Positions 38,074 to 47,347 of a stretch of DNA of 64,000 bases are shown in pieces (position 1 is the first letter of the stretch; each line of letters begins with the position of its first letter). Below the pieces are notes generated by a model. It worked only from the letters and a program-made list of their open reading frames with translations, did no database searches and was not told where the DNA came from. Origin of the DNA: Lachnospiraceae bacterium (GTDB lineage: Bacteria; Bacillota; Clostridia; Lachnospirales; Lachnospiraceae); NCBI GenBank assembly GCA_017624855.1, contig JAGAMF010000004.1:1-64000 (forward strand), given 5' to 3'. The translations under genes and the position numbers were made by a program.

Positions 38074-38646
38074 CTAAAGCGGATTTGCCACTATCCGATG
38101 TATTATATGGGCTGATGGATCATCTAAAATAAAGCACGAACCATAATGTTCTTCTTTCCATACAGTCAAATACTCAACTATCCCATCTGCCTTATAGCGT
38201 ATTCCATACGAAAATCCCTTCTGCCGTGGGGTTCCGTCCCCATGAAACACTTCCGGCGAAACATCCTGATATGTAGCATTTGCATCCATCTGCACAACAT
38301 AACTGTATATTTCCTTTGTTTCTTCTGCATTAAAATAATTCGGTGTCTTGGTCGTCTCCGGCATCTCATTTAAAAATTCTTCCATGCCGTTCCACTCTTG
38401 CTCCGATACTAATGCCGAATATTTATTTCCCTCCTTATCCAGTACATTCACCCTTATCTTCATTCCGTCATCATATTGTCTATGCAATTCCTGCACCAAA
38501 ATTATCTGCCCCGGTTCTAATTCCTCATAAGTCAGATATCGGTGCGCCTCCTCATACATCGCATCGCGGATATGCACAATTCCAATTACAACAAGAAATG
38601 CACCTACTATTGTGCTGATAATTCCAATTATCTTTTTGCTACTCAT
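38074..38646 (-). CDS. membrane-anchored paralog 5, unknown function
   Basis: The 190-residue protein has one N-terminal membrane helix (about 4-24), followed by the family motif HIRDAMYEEAHRYLTYEELE (about 25-44) and GQIILVQE. The rest is a soluble domain ending in YGSCFILDDPSAHIIHR. The helix lacks a lipobox, so the domain is probably held outside the membrane. It is the last of five tandem family members. I do not recognise the fold. Confidence 0.75.
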   Translation of the reverse strand: MSSKKIIGIISTIVGAFLVVIGIVHIRDAMYEEAHRYLTYEELEPGQIILVQELHRQYDDGMKIRVNVLDKEGNKYSALVSEQEWNGMEEFLNEMPETTKTPNYFNAEETKEIYSYVVQMDANATYQDVSPEVFHGDGTPRQKGFSYGIRYKADGIVEYLTVWKEEHYGSCFILDDPSAHIIHRIVANPL

Positions 38647-38683
38647 TTTTTCATCGCCTCATCACCTAAACAACTACCAATAC

Positions 38684-39280
38684 CTACAACGGACTTTCGA
38701 CTATTCCATATATCATATCTGCCGACGGGTCGTCCAAAATGTAACACGCACCATAGCTTTCTTCCTTCCAGATTGTCAAACATTCAACTGTTCCATCAAC
38801 CCTGTAACGCATTCCATATGAATAAGATTTCCTACGAGGCGTAGGATATATATCCGGTACAGGTTTAGATATATATTTATACTCTGCATTTACATCCATG
38901 TATGTAATAGAATGATATACTTCCGTAGTTCTTTCTACACTTAAACAATTTAATGTCTTAGTCATCTCCGGCATCTCTTCAAGGAATACTTCCATACCTT
39001 CCCATTCCTGCTCCGGTATTAACGCAGAATACTTATTTCCTTCTTTATCCAATATGTTTACTTTTACCATCATTTCTCCATGATATTCATATTGTTCATG
39101 CCATTCCTGCACCAATATAATCTGCCCCGGTTCTAATTCCTCATAAGTCAGATATCGGTGCGCTTCCTTATACATCGCGTCGCGGATATGCACAATTCCA
39201 ATTACAAATACAACAGCAATAAGAACTATGCCTACTAGTATACCTATAATTCCAATTATTCTTTTCTTGTTTTTGCTCAT
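38684..39280 (-). CDS. membrane-anchored paralog 4, unknown function
   Basis: The 198-residue protein shares the N-terminal helix, EAHRYLTYEELEPGQIILVQ and the ending EESYGACYILDDPSADMIYG with its relatives. It is most like the copy at 40624: long blocks such as PEMTKTLNCLSVERTTEVY are identical. The spacer after its stop also matches that of the other copy, which shows recent duplication of a whole segment. Its function is unknown. Confidence 0.75.
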   Translation of the reverse strand: MSKNKKRIIGIIGILVGIVLIAVVFVIGIVHIRDAMYKEAHRYLTYEELEPGQIILVQEWHEQYEYHGEMMVKVNILDKEGNKYSALIPEQEWEGMEVFLEEMPEMTKTLNCLSVERTTEVYHSITYMDVNAEYKYISKPVPDIYPTPRRKSYSYGMRYRVDGTVECLTIWKEESYGACYILDDPSADMIYGIVESPL

Positions 39281-39432
39281 TATTCCACCTTTCTTCTCCT
39301 ATGTTTCGGTAGAACATATTAACAATTACAATCATCTGTTTTGTTACATTTGATTATACTTTCGAGTCTTTCGGATTTTCGTTCTATACTTAAGCTATCT
39401 TTTATCATTCATACAAGTTGTCGGGAAACATT

Positions 39433-39972
39433 TTATCTTAATGTTTTTAACCAATTAAGAATTTCTCTGGCGTCATCATCCTTTAATCTCCTTTGTATCA
39501 AATCACCTTCACCAGATCCCAGAGAAACAGTTTCTTTTTCTCCATTTACCATATATCGAATGCCTGCGAAACTGGAATATTCTTCTATAAGTAAACTCAT
39601 TTCACACAATGTTTCTTCTCTTGCACTTTTATTAACCCGTAATAATGTTTCATACATATGTTGCACTTCTTTCGGAGATATACTTTCTTCTACTATTTCC
39701 CGGCTAATCAATTCTTCAGTAGAACTATTATAGGGATCACTCCACTCATATATACTAATATGGAGATTGCCACTAACATCATACTCCCATACTTTCTTTT
39801 GAATACCATTCGATTCACGAATTCTAAACACAATCGCATCTTCCGGCAATTCCTCATAAGTCAGACATCTGTGGTCTGCCGCATATTTTACAATACATGC
39901 AACGCTAATGATAACCGTTATAAATAGCAGAAATGAACCAAATAATTCCAATATTTTCTTCTTATTTTTCAT
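39433..39972 (-). CDS. membrane-anchored paralog 3 (divergent), unknown function
   Basis: The protein has 179 residues from the ATG at 39972, chosen because GGAG/GGAGAGG lies just upstream and it avoids overlap with the preceding gene; an in-frame ATG at 40032 is rejected. It has an N-terminal membrane helix (about 8-30) and keeps only the short family motif RCLTYEELPEDA. The remaining domain is diverged and shorter. It sits between two better-conserved pairs of the family. Confidence 0.65.
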   Translation of the reverse strand: MKNKKKILELFGSFLLFITVIISVACIVKYAADHRCLTYEELPEDAIVFRIRESNGIQKKVWEYDVSGNLHISIYEWSDPYNSSTEELISREIVEESISPKEVQHMYETLLRVNKSAREETLCEMSLLIEEYSSFAGIRYMVNGEKETVSLGSGEGDLIQRRLKDDDAREILNWLKTLR

Positions 39973-40007
39973 CCTCTCCGCTCCAAATTTTATGCCAAAA
40001 GCTAAAT

Positions 40008-40586
40008 CTATAAAGGATATCCGGCTGTCCAATATGCGTCTTCTGCCGCCGGGTCATCCATAATATATACTTCCCCAAACCTTCTTTCTTCCCAAAAAGT
40101 TACAAATTCAGCAGTTCCATCATTTCTATATCGTATGCCTATATAGTATTCCTTTTTAACAGGCTTGGGTTCAACAGCCGGAATCTCTTTCATAATGCGC
40201 CTATAGTCTGCATTTGCGTATATTTTTACTATGTCTTCGTATATTTTTTTCATATCGTCATGGCTAATATAATTAGACATAGTTACGCCATCCATAATTT
40301 CCTTCATAGACTCTTCTATTCCCAACCATTCATCTTGCTTCACCAATAAAGAATATAAATTCCCCTCTTTATCTACGGCCTGTATTATTACCTTCATTTC
40401 GCCATCAAACTTTGTATGTGTTTCTAATACTAAAATTATCTGCCCCGGTTCTAATTCCTCATAAGTCAGATATCGGTGCGCTTCCTCATACTTTGCTTCG
40501 CGGATATGCACAATTCCAATTCCATTTACAACAATAACTGCAACTATTATAGCAATGATAATTCCAACTATCTTTTTACTACTCAT
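40008..40586 (-). CDS. membrane-anchored paralog 2, unknown function
   Basis: The 192-residue protein has the N-terminal helix, then HIREAKYEEAHRYLTYEELE and PGQIILV, and the YIGIRYRNDGTAEFVTFWEE and MDDPAAED segments at the positions of its relatives' endings. It is the downstream member of the second duplicated pair. The function is unknown. Confidence 0.75.
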   Translation of the reverse strand: MSSKKIVGIIIAIIVAVIVVNGIGIVHIREAKYEEAHRYLTYEELEPGQIILVLETHTKFDGEMKVIIQAVDKEGNLYSLLVKQDEWLGIEESMKEIMDGVTMSNYISHDDMKKIYEDIVKIYANADYRRIMKEIPAVEPKPVKKEYYIGIRYRNDGTAEFVTFWEERRFGEVYIMDDPAAEDAYWTAGYPL

Positions 40587-40623
40587 TTTTTCATCGCCTC
40601 ATCACCTAAACAACTACCAATAC

Positions 40624-41214
40624 CTACAACGGTTCTTCTACCACACGATATATCACATCTGCCGACGGGTCGTCCAAAATATAACACGCACCATAGCTTT
40701 CTTCCTTCCAGATTGTCAAACATTCAACTGTTCCATCAACCTTGTAACGCATTCCGTATGAATAAAATTGCCTGCACGGCGAAGGGTACATATCCGGTAC
40801 AGGTTTGGGTACATATTTATACTCTGCATTTGCATCCATGTATGTAATAGAATAATATACTTCCGTAGTTCTTTCTACACTTAAACAATTTAATGTTTTT
40901 GTCATCTCCGGCATCTCTTCAAGGAATGCTTCCACGCCTTCCCATTCTTTCTCCGGTATTAGCGCAGAATACTTATTTCCTTCTTTATCCAATATATTTA
41001 CCTTTACCAGCATTTCTCCGTGTTCTTCAAATTGTTTATGCAATTCCTGCACCAAAATTATCTGCCCCGGTTCTAATTCCTCATAAGTCAGATATCGGTG
41101 CGCTTCCTCATACATCGCATCGCGGATATGCACAATTCCAATTCCAATTCCAACAATAACTGCAACTATTATAGCAATGATAATTCCAATTTTTATTACT
41201 TTCTTATTCTTCAT
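40624..41214 (-). CDS. membrane-anchored paralog 1, unknown function
   Basis: The protein has 196 residues from the ATG at 41214 (MKNKKVIKIGIIIAIIVAVI); an upstream in-frame start would lie inside the MATE gene. It has one membrane helix, then HIRDAMYEEAHRYLTYEELE and the extracellular-type domain ending in ESYGACYILDDPSADVIYR. It starts 11 bases after the MATE stop, so the whole paralog series probably belongs to the exporter's transcript. A role near or with the exporter is only an inference. Confidence 0.75.
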   Translation of the reverse strand: MKNKKVIKIGIIIAIIVAVIVGIGIGIVHIRDAMYEEAHRYLTYEELEPGQIILVQELHKQFEEHGEMLVKVNILDKEGNKYSALIPEKEWEGVEAFLEEMPEMTKTLNCLSVERTTEVYYSITYMDANAEYKYVPKPVPDMYPSPCRQFYSYGMRYKVDGTVECLTIWKEESYGACYILDDPSADVIYRVVEEPL

Positions 41215-41225
41215 GCTTTCTTCCT

Positions 41226-42611
41226 CTAATTCCCCTGTTGCATAACCTTCCATTCCTTGCCCCTTTTATGACGCACAATTACAAAGCACACCACATGCGC
41301 TATAAAAGTCAGCGTCCATGACACGGGATAGGACATGTATATAGTTTCCACGCAGTGATATTCCGGTATCTGAAAAATCGTAGCAAGCCACACCAGACGA
41401 AAAGCGCAGGCGCCAAGGAGGGATACAATCATAGGCACCACGGAACATCCCATACCACGAAGGGAGCCTACCATAACATCCATCATACCGCACAAGGCAT
41501 AGACGCTGCAAATGTAGATAAGACGCACCATACCTGCTTCTACTACCGCCGGACTATCCGTATACAGAGACAGTAACGGCCGTCCAAACAGCACCACCAG
41601 ATTGCCCATAATAACACCGGTGGCAATTACCAACCCCTGCGCCGTATAGAGAATTTTATTTACTCTTTCAAACTTCATGGCACCGATATTCTGGCTGGTA
41701 AAAGAAATCGCCGCCTGGTACATGGAATTCATGGCCACATAGACGAAGCCTTCCACGCTACTGGCTGAGGAATTACCTGCAATCACTGTTTCCCCAAACA
41801 GATTGACCGAAGACTGAATAAACACATTGGACAAGGAAAAAAGCGTACCCTGAAATCCCGCAGGCAAACCAATCTGTATGATTTTCCAGAGTTTGTCTCC
41901 CTGAACCCGTAATTCTTTTATATCAAGGTGAATGCCGCCCTCTTCTTTGATCAGGCAACGCACCACCAGAAAGGCCGATATAAACTGGGAGATTACCGTA
42001 GCCAAAGCAACGCCTGCCACATCCATGTGAAAGCAGATAACAAAAATCAAATTCAGCACAACGTTTACAACGCCGGCAAAACTCAGATAATACAAGGGTC
42101 TTCTGGTATCTCCCACCGCTCTTAAAATAGCGCTGCCGAAGTTGTATACCATGGTTGCTGGCATACCCAGAAAGTAAATTCTTAAGTATAACGAAGCCAG
42201 TTTTAAAACATCCGTCGGCGTGTTCATCATGCCCATAATAATGGGCGCACCGATGCAACCAATCACTGCCAATCCCACACCACTGATGAGACTTAGCGTA
42301 ATGGATGTGTGCACCGTTTCTTTTAATTCTTTCTGCTGATTTGCCCCATAAAATCTTGCTGTCAAAACATTGGAACCTACGGACAGACCGATAAACACAT
42401 TGGTCAGCAAATTAATCAGGGAAGAGGTGGCTCCCACCGCCGCCAGGGAATTGTCTCCGGCATAATTTCCCACCACAATAATATCTGCCGCGTTAAACAG
42501 CAACTGCAGAATTCCGGAACACATCAGGGGCAGAGAAAACAGAAGCATTTTCTTTAATATGGAGCCACTGCACATATCCATTTCATATTTTTTCGCACGC
42601 ATAGCCATCAT
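41226..42611 (-). CDS. MATE-family efflux transporter
   Basis: The 461-residue protein has about twelve membrane helices and the MATE/DinF pattern, with SLPLMCSGILQLLFNAADII near the start and GMPATMVYNFGSAILRAVGD in the first half. Such transporters export drugs or metabolites using Na+ or H+ gradients. The substrate is unknown. The start is uncertain: three ATG codons lie close together and no clear GGAGG precedes them. It heads the paralog series on the same strand. Confidence 0.9.
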   Translation of the reverse strand: MMAMRAKKYEMDMCSGSILKKMLLFSLPLMCSGILQLLFNAADIIVVGNYAGDNSLAAVGATSSLINLLTNVFIGLSVGSNVLTARFYGANQQKELKETVHTSITLSLISGVGLAVIGCIGAPIIMGMMNTPTDVLKLASLYLRIYFLGMPATMVYNFGSAILRAVGDTRRPLYYLSFAGVVNVVLNLIFVICFHMDVAGVALATVISQFISAFLVVRCLIKEEGGIHLDIKELRVQGDKLWKIIQIGLPAGFQGTLFSLSNVFIQSSVNLFGETVIAGNSSASSVEGFVYVAMNSMYQAAISFTSQNIGAMKFERVNKILYTAQGLVIATGVIMGNLVVLFGRPLLSLYTDSPAVVEAGMVRLIYICSVYALCGMMDVMVGSLRGMGCSVVPMIVSLLGACAFRLVWLATIFQIPEYHCVETIYMSYPVSWTLTFIAHVVCFVIVRHKRGKEWKVMQQGN

Positions 42612-42712
42612 CTCTTTTCATAACTGATTTCATAATGAATGGGCAAGGCCCACTCTTACACCCGCGGTTTTGCGAAGCAATAAATTTCCGCTTCCCAAGC
42701 TGCGCATCATAC

Positions 42713-42746
42713 AAAAAGTGTACTGCCACAACCGGCCGTACACTTT
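42713..42746 (-). terminator. intrinsic terminator after mscL
   Basis: AAAGTGTAC (42715-42723) and GTACACTTT (42738-42746) form a nine-base-pair stem with a 14-base loop; the minus-strand side ends in a T run. It lies 16 bases past the mscL stop. Confidence 0.8.
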
Positions 42747-42762
42747 CGCATCGCTTGTATTC

Positions 42763-43185
42763 TTATTCCTTTAACTCGGAAGTACAGTGAGGACATCTTG
42801 TTGCCTCAATGTTGATTTCGCTCTTACAGAAAGGACATACCTTAGTGGTAGGTGCCGCAGGAGCTTCTTCTTTTTTCTTACGGCTAAGAGCCTTGCTCAT
42901 GGAATTAATAGTCTTAATCAACAGGAATACGATAAATGCCATAATCAGGAAGTTAATAATTGCAGTAATGAAACTTCCGTAATTCAGTGTAGCCTCATCA
43001 TTTAACACAAGTACATAGCCGGTCAAATCGGTACCGCCAATCATACCCAACAAAGGATTGATGATATCATTTACCAATGAATTCACAATGCTGGTAAACG
43101 CTCCACCGATAATAATACCTACGGCCATATCCATTACATTACCGCGGCTGATAAAATCCTTAAATTCGCCCAAAAACTTCTTCAT
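42763..43185 (-). CDS. mscL: large-conductance mechanosensitive channel MscL with C-terminal zinc ribbon
   Basis: The 140-residue protein has the MscL start FKDFISRGNVMDMAVGIIIG, two membrane helices (about 18-45 and 70-95) and the cytoplasmic helix. Fused after a short linker is a zinc-ribbon end with C117, C120, C131 and C134 (CPFCKS and CPHCTS). Classical MscL has about 136 residues but lacks these cysteines. The channel releases solutes under osmotic downshock. It has its own promoter and terminator. Confidence 0.93.
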   Translation of the reverse strand: MKKFLGEFKDFISRGNVMDMAVGIIIGGAFTSIVNSLVNDIINPLLGMIGGTDLTGYVLVLNDEATLNYGSFITAIINFLIMAFIVFLLIKTINSMSKALSRKKKEEAPAAPTTKVCPFCKSEINIEATRCPHCTSELKE

Positions 43186-43265
43186 ATGTCCTTCTCCTTA
43201 TTTTTTCTTGATTCTTATATCCGGATAAAATCCGCAACTTTTATATCGTCATTAAACTAAAAAAT

Positions 43266-43294
43266 ATTATACACCTGATTTTTTATTGTGACAA
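43266..43294 (-). promoter_or_regulatory. sigma-A promoter of mscL
   Basis: On the minus strand TTGTCA (43289-43294) and consensus TATAAT (43266-43271) are spaced by 17 bases, 80 bases before the mscL ATG. Confidence 0.8.
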
Positions 43295-43366
43295 TTATAT
43301 TTTGGTACTTTTTACCATTGTGTGATATGAAACCTGCGCTTGTACTTCTTTTATGGGTACTGCCTC

Positions 43367-43909
43367 TTACTCGCCCACCAGCACAACTTCCGTGTATTCA
43401 TGCTTGGTATAGGGCAGGAACTTCTGCAGCATATCTTCCGTCTTCATGGCAATGCTGGATGTGTTCATACAAGGGTGACAGCCGAAATATTCAAGCTTAA
43501 GCAAATCCTTGTCAATTAACAGTCGCACCTTCTGCTCCGTATCGTAAGCAAGCCCCAATACCGTAGCAGAACCCGGTGTCAGATTCAGGTATTGTTCCAG
43601 TTCCTCCGGTCCTGCAAAAGACAGTCTTGCGGAGTTAATCTGTGCCGACAATTCCTTGGTTTTAAAAACCTTATCCCCCGGCATTAACAACAGATAAAAG
43701 TCCGTTTTCTGACGGTTGCATAAAAATAAATTTTTACAGATATGAGCCCCCAACGCTTCCCCGATTGCAATGCAGTCTTCCATGGTCTGTGCCGGCTCAT
43801 GATCGGCTCTTTTATATGTAATTCCCAACTCATCCAACAAATCGTACGCCTTAATTTCCTTCTCTGTTCTTCCCGCGGTATCCGCAGGTCTTCCATCATA
43901 GATTTTCAT
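43367..43909 (-). CDS. YbaK/ProX-type aminoacyl-tRNA deacylase
   Basis: The protein has 180 residues from the ATG at 43909, with GGAG six bases upstream inside the preceding gene's end. It belongs to the prolyl-tRNA synthetase-associated (YbaK/ProX) fold: HEPAQTMEDC near the start, KNLFLCNRQKTDFYLLLMPG and LTPGSATVLGL. Such proteins clear mischarged alanyl-prolyl-tRNA. Its start overlaps the MBL-fold gene's stop by four bases. Confidence 0.88.
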   Translation of the reverse strand: MKIYDGRPADTAGRTEKEIKAYDLLDELGITYKRADHEPAQTMEDCIAIGEALGAHICKNLFLCNRQKTDFYLLLMPGDKVFKTKELSAQINSARLSFAGPEELEQYLNLTPGSATVLGLAYDTEQKVRLLIDKDLLKLEYFGCHPCMNTSSIAMKTEDMLQKFLPYTKHEYTEVVLVGE

Positions 43910-44775
43910 GATTCGCTCCAACTTTCTGTCTCATTTATCTCAACACCCCAGTCCATCTCCATCCGGTCCAAGATTTCTTCTCCCAGCTCCTCCATAAGCA
44001 TTTCATAAGCAGGTTGTCCGGTACAGTGCCCTGTGTAGAGCCGCCCAATCCCCTCTGCCTTAATGTAATCTGCCAGGTCTTTTATTTCTTCCCGCGTATA
44101 GGTACTAATCTCCTCATCCCCCCGTTTGCCCTTCATATGCAGACCGCCGATGTATGCTCTTATTTTTTTACCGGGTAAAGCAGCCTTGACTTCCTCCACT
44201 ATATTTTTCAAACCGGTATGGGAACAGCTGTTAACGACTACCAGCTCCCCTTCGGTTTCAAAAACCACGCTCATTTCATGGGCGAAATCATCCGCCACCC
44301 ATGCACCGTCTTTTTCCCGATACAATCCTGCACGCTTACCGATATCCTCCGTCCCCGCGGTACTGTGGGGTACCAGAGTAACTCCCTCTGCCACTTCAGT
44401 AACCCGACAAATGTAAGTAACCCGGTTTGCAAGCTCTTCTTTAACCGGTTCGGGAACTCCGATTTCATGAAATACACCTCCGGAATCCGAGGCAAACCTG
44501 CCCAAAGCCCCTTCCATGGCATATATGGGTGCCTTATGGTTTCTTCTCGCAAACAAACCGAAACCTCCGGAATGGTCATAATGTCCGTGGGAAAGAAATG
44601 CCATATCAATCTCCGTCAGAAGGACATCCATCAGCACGGCATTCCGTGCATAGCATTCAGACGCACCCGTATCTATCAGGTACTGCTTGCCGTTATGTAC
44701 AATATACAGACTCAATCCGTGTTCATTAAGATAATATTTACAGGGTTCATTCTCCATCAAAAACCGTATCAGCAT
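43906..44775 (-). CDS. MBL-fold metallo-hydrolase
   Basis: The protein has 289 residues from the ATG at 44775, chosen because GAGG lies eight bases upstream. The metal-binding motif is HGHYDH (residues 63-68), preceded by YLIDTGASE. The later CSHTGLKNI and GGLHMKG segments resemble the methyl-dihydropterin-RFAP synthase-like branch of MBL hydrolases. The substrate is unknown. It overlaps the deacylase gene by four bases. Confidence 0.85.
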   Translation of the reverse strand: MLIRFLMENEPCKYYLNEHGLSLYIVHNGKQYLIDTGASECYARNAVLMDVLLTEIDMAFLSHGHYDHSGGFGLFARRNHKAPIYAMEGALGRFASDSGGVFHEIGVPEPVKEELANRVTYICRVTEVAEGVTLVPHSTAGTEDIGKRAGLYREKDGAWVADDFAHEMSVVFETEGELVVVNSCSHTGLKNIVEEVKAALPGKKIRAYIGGLHMKGKRGDEEISTYTREEIKDLADYIKAEGIGRLYTGHCTGQPAYEMLMEELGEEILDRMEMDWGVEINETESWSES

Positions 44776-44917
44776 TGTAATATCCTCAGCTTTCCCGATT
44801 GACGCAATATTCATTCGCCACATCGCGCTAATCACTTATCCTTTATCCGCTTTCTATCTTACCACAGAATCCCTCATAAAAGAACGAAAATTTATGGATT
44901 TCTTTTAGATAAAAATA

Positions 44918-44926
44918 TGCTATACT
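44918..44926 (+). promoter_or_regulatory. extended -10 promoter of the methyltransferase gene
   Basis: TGC followed by TATACT (44921-44926) gives an extended -10. No good -35 box is seen. It lies 80 bases before the chosen ATG. Confidence 0.5.
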
Positions 44927-45005
44927 AAAACCCGAAACAGAAATAAAAAGCCTCGCAAACAGACATGCTCTCAAATTGCGCGGCATATCAGGAGATAAAA
45001 TACGC

Positions 45006-45815
45006 ATGACCGAACTGGAATTGTACTACAACAAATTTAATGAGGAAAAACGACTGAACTCCCGTCACGGACAGGTAGAGTTCATTACCTCTATGAAATA
45101 CATCCACAAATACATTCCTGCGGACATCCCCGCAGACCAGGTAAAAATTCTGGATGTAGGCGCCGGCACCGGCCGCTACAGCATCGCCCTTGCGGAAGAA
45201 GGCTACGATGTTACCGCCGTAGAACTGGTCAAGTACAACTTAGGCATCCTAAAACAGAAGCGCGATGCTCTTGGCGATGCCTTAAAAGGCAATCTTACCG
45301 CTATTCAGGGCAATGCCACCAAACTAAAAAAATTAGAGGATAACACCTTTGATGTTACCCTTCTTTTCGGACCTATGTACCACTTATTTGGCAAAGAAGA
45401 TAAAATAAAAGCCTTAACTGAAGCCATGCGCGTTACCAAGCAGGGCGGCATTATTCTGGTGGCATACTGCATGAACGAATACAGCGTCCTCACCTTTGCT
45501 TTTAAAGAAAAAAATATTCTGCAATGCAAAGAGGAAGGCCGTTTAAGCGATGATTATAAAACCCTCTCCGAACCGGAGCATTTGTATGATTACATGCGCA
45601 TAGAAGACATTGATTACCTAAACGAGTCATTGGGGTTAAAACGACTTCAAATCATCTCGCCCGATGGTCCCGCAAATTATATCAGACCTTTCCTGAATCA
45701 GTTAAGCGAAGAGGAATTCAAATACTTTATTGAATATCAGCTTGCTACCTGCGAACGCGCCGATTTAATCGGTGCCGGCGCACACACGGTGGATATCTTA
45801 CAGAACACGAAATAA
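45006..45815 (+). CDS. class I SAM-dependent methyltransferase
   Basis: The protein has 269 residues from the ATG at 45006, with AGGAG eleven bases upstream; an in-frame TTG start at 44976 is possible. SAM motif I is ILDVGAGTGRYSIAL and a VTLLFGPMYHLF motif lies mid-protein. The acceptor is unknown. It is a lone plus-strand gene ending at a terminator. Confidence 0.85.
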   Translation: MTELELYYNKFNEEKRLNSRHGQVEFITSMKYIHKYIPADIPADQVKILDVGAGTGRYSIALAEEGYDVTAVELVKYNLGILKQKRDALGDALKGNLTAIQGNATKLKKLEDNTFDVTLLFGPMYHLFGKEDKIKALTEAMRVTKQGGIILVAYCMNEYSVLTFAFKEKNILQCKEEGRLSDDYKTLSEPEHLYDYMRIEDIDYLNESLGLKRLQIISPDGPANYIRPFLNQLSEEEFKYFIEYQLATCERADLIGAGAHTVDILQNTK

Positions 45816-45831
45816 AAATGCCTACAAAAAC

Positions 45832-45861
45832 AATCCCGGAAGAACACTGTTCTCCGGGATT
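45832..45861. terminator. bidirectional terminator after the methyltransferase gene
   Basis: AATCCCGG and CCGGGATT form an eight-base-pair stem extended inwards by AGAA/TTCT after one bulged base. T-rich sequence follows on the plus strand. It separates the plus-strand methyltransferase from the minus-strand M20 gene. Confidence 0.8.
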
Positions 45862-45916
45862 TCGCATTATTCTATGTTGCATGTGCAGCTTTGATTCTAG
45901 CCACATACAGCAAATG

Positions 45917-47161
45917 CTACACTTTCACATACCGCATGGCAACCTCTGCCAACGCTGCCGCTCCGTAAGCAAATGCCTTGGAGTCAAGTCGCATCTTAGG
46001 ATGATGCAGAGGATACGCATAGCCTTCTTTTACATCTCCTGCTGCCAATGCAATCATGACGGAAGGCACCTCATGGGACACATAGGCAAAATCCTCCGAG
46101 CCGCTTCCCTTTCTCCCCGGCACATCCTGACTGTGAATTACCTTTTCTTCTCCAAAGATTTCTTTTAACCAAATACATGTTTTTTCGGATAATTCCCTGT
46201 CATTTACCAATGTAGAACAACCGCTCGTGTAGGTAACAATTGCCTCAGTGCGAAAAGCTCTTGCCACACATTCCGCAATCTCCGTCAAACGCTTCTTCAT
46301 CAGATTACGGACATCTTCGTCGAAGGCTCTCATGGTTCCTTTTAGAATCACCTTATCCGGAATGGCATTGGCTACATCTGCCCCTTTTAAAGCACCAATC
46401 GTGAGCATGGCTTCATCTCCTGCCGCCAGCTCTCTTGCGGCAATCTCCTGCAATGCAATAATCACATGTGCCGCTGCGGTTAATGGGTCCGCTCCCAGAT
46501 GAGGTGTGGAACCGTGGCATCCTTTGCCTTTTATCTCGATTTGAAAAAAGTCTGCTGCCGGCGCACTGACTCCCGGTGCGGAAACAATGACTGTACCGGC
46601 AGGCAAAGGAACTCCGGTCATAACATGCAACATCATGGCAGCGTCTACTTTATGCTTATTACAGATACTGCCGGGACACATACCGCTCTCCTGATTATTC
46701 CCCGGTTTCCCCGGCACCTCCAACACCCCATGAGCAATCATATCCTTGGCACCTTCCAAGATTTCTTCTGCCGGCTGAAACATGAATTTTACAATGCCAC
46801 CAAGCTCCTGCTCATGATACTTAATAAGCTTAGCCGCCGCCAACAGCATTGTGGTATGAGCATCATGACCGCAGGCATGCATATTACCGCCGGTACACCG
46901 AAAAGGCACCTCCGCTTCTTCCTGAATGGGTAACGCATCCATATCCGCCCGCAACAGAAAAATCTTACCGGTTTCCGAGGTTCCCGCGGTTGCCACAATC
47001 CCGGCTTTGCCGCAATCCTGCGGAGTATAACCCATCTGAGTCAAACGCTTTTTTACATATGCTCTTGTTTCAGTTAAGTTAAATCCGGTTTCCCCATGAG
47101 CATGAAGATAAGCATAATCTTCCTCCATTATTTTCTGTAATTCCATCGCTTCTTTTATCAT
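45917..47161 (-). CDS. M20-family amidohydrolase
   Basis: The protein has 414 residues from the ATG at 47161; an in-frame ATG at 47203 is also possible. It shows the M20 metal motifs NMHACGHDAHTTMLLAAAK and MFQPAEEILEGAKDMI, and SGSEDFAYVSHEVPSVM near the end. Members hydrolyse N-acyl amino acids or related amides. The exact substrate is unknown. Confidence 0.9.
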   Translation of the reverse strand: MIKEAMELQKIMEEDYAYLHAHGETGFNLTETRAYVKKRLTQMGYTPQDCGKAGIVATAGTSETGKIFLLRADMDALPIQEEAEVPFRCTGGNMHACGHDAHTTMLLAAAKLIKYHEQELGGIVKFMFQPAEEILEGAKDMIAHGVLEVPGKPGNNQESGMCPGSICNKHKVDAAMMLHVMTGVPLPAGTVIVSAPGVSAPAADFFQIEIKGKGCHGSTPHLGADPLTAAAHVIIALQEIAARELAAGDEAMLTIGALKGADVANAIPDKVILKGTMRAFDEDVRNLMKKRLTEIAECVARAFRTEAIVTYTSGCSTLVNDRELSEKTCIWLKEIFGEEKVIHSQDVPGRKGSGSEDFAYVSHEVPSVMIALAAGDVKEGYAYPLHHPKMRLDSKAFAYGAAALAEVAMRYVKV

Positions 47162-47256
47162 AACCGTTTTCCTTTCCGCTGTTTTTACCTCTGCTTTTCG
47201 CACACAATTTTTACCAATTGTTTATAAATGTATATCTATTATTTTTGTCCGCTTTT

Positions 47257-47265
47257 TGCTATAAT
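47257..47265 (+). promoter_or_regulatory. extended -10 promoter of trxA
   Basis: TTGC precedes consensus TATAAT (47260-47265), giving the TGn extended -10 form. It lies about 85 bases before the trxA ATG. Confidence 0.6.
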
Positions 47266-47347
47266 ATTTTTATAAAAATTGGTAATACTAAGGAAAACTT
47301 AGTCGCATATGCCTGCGGGCAATACACGATAAAAGGAGGTACTTATT

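Noticed and set aside
45917-47161. A carbapenemase or drug-resistance role for the M20 gene
   Set aside because: The motifs are those of M20 amidohydrolases; there is no resistance context.
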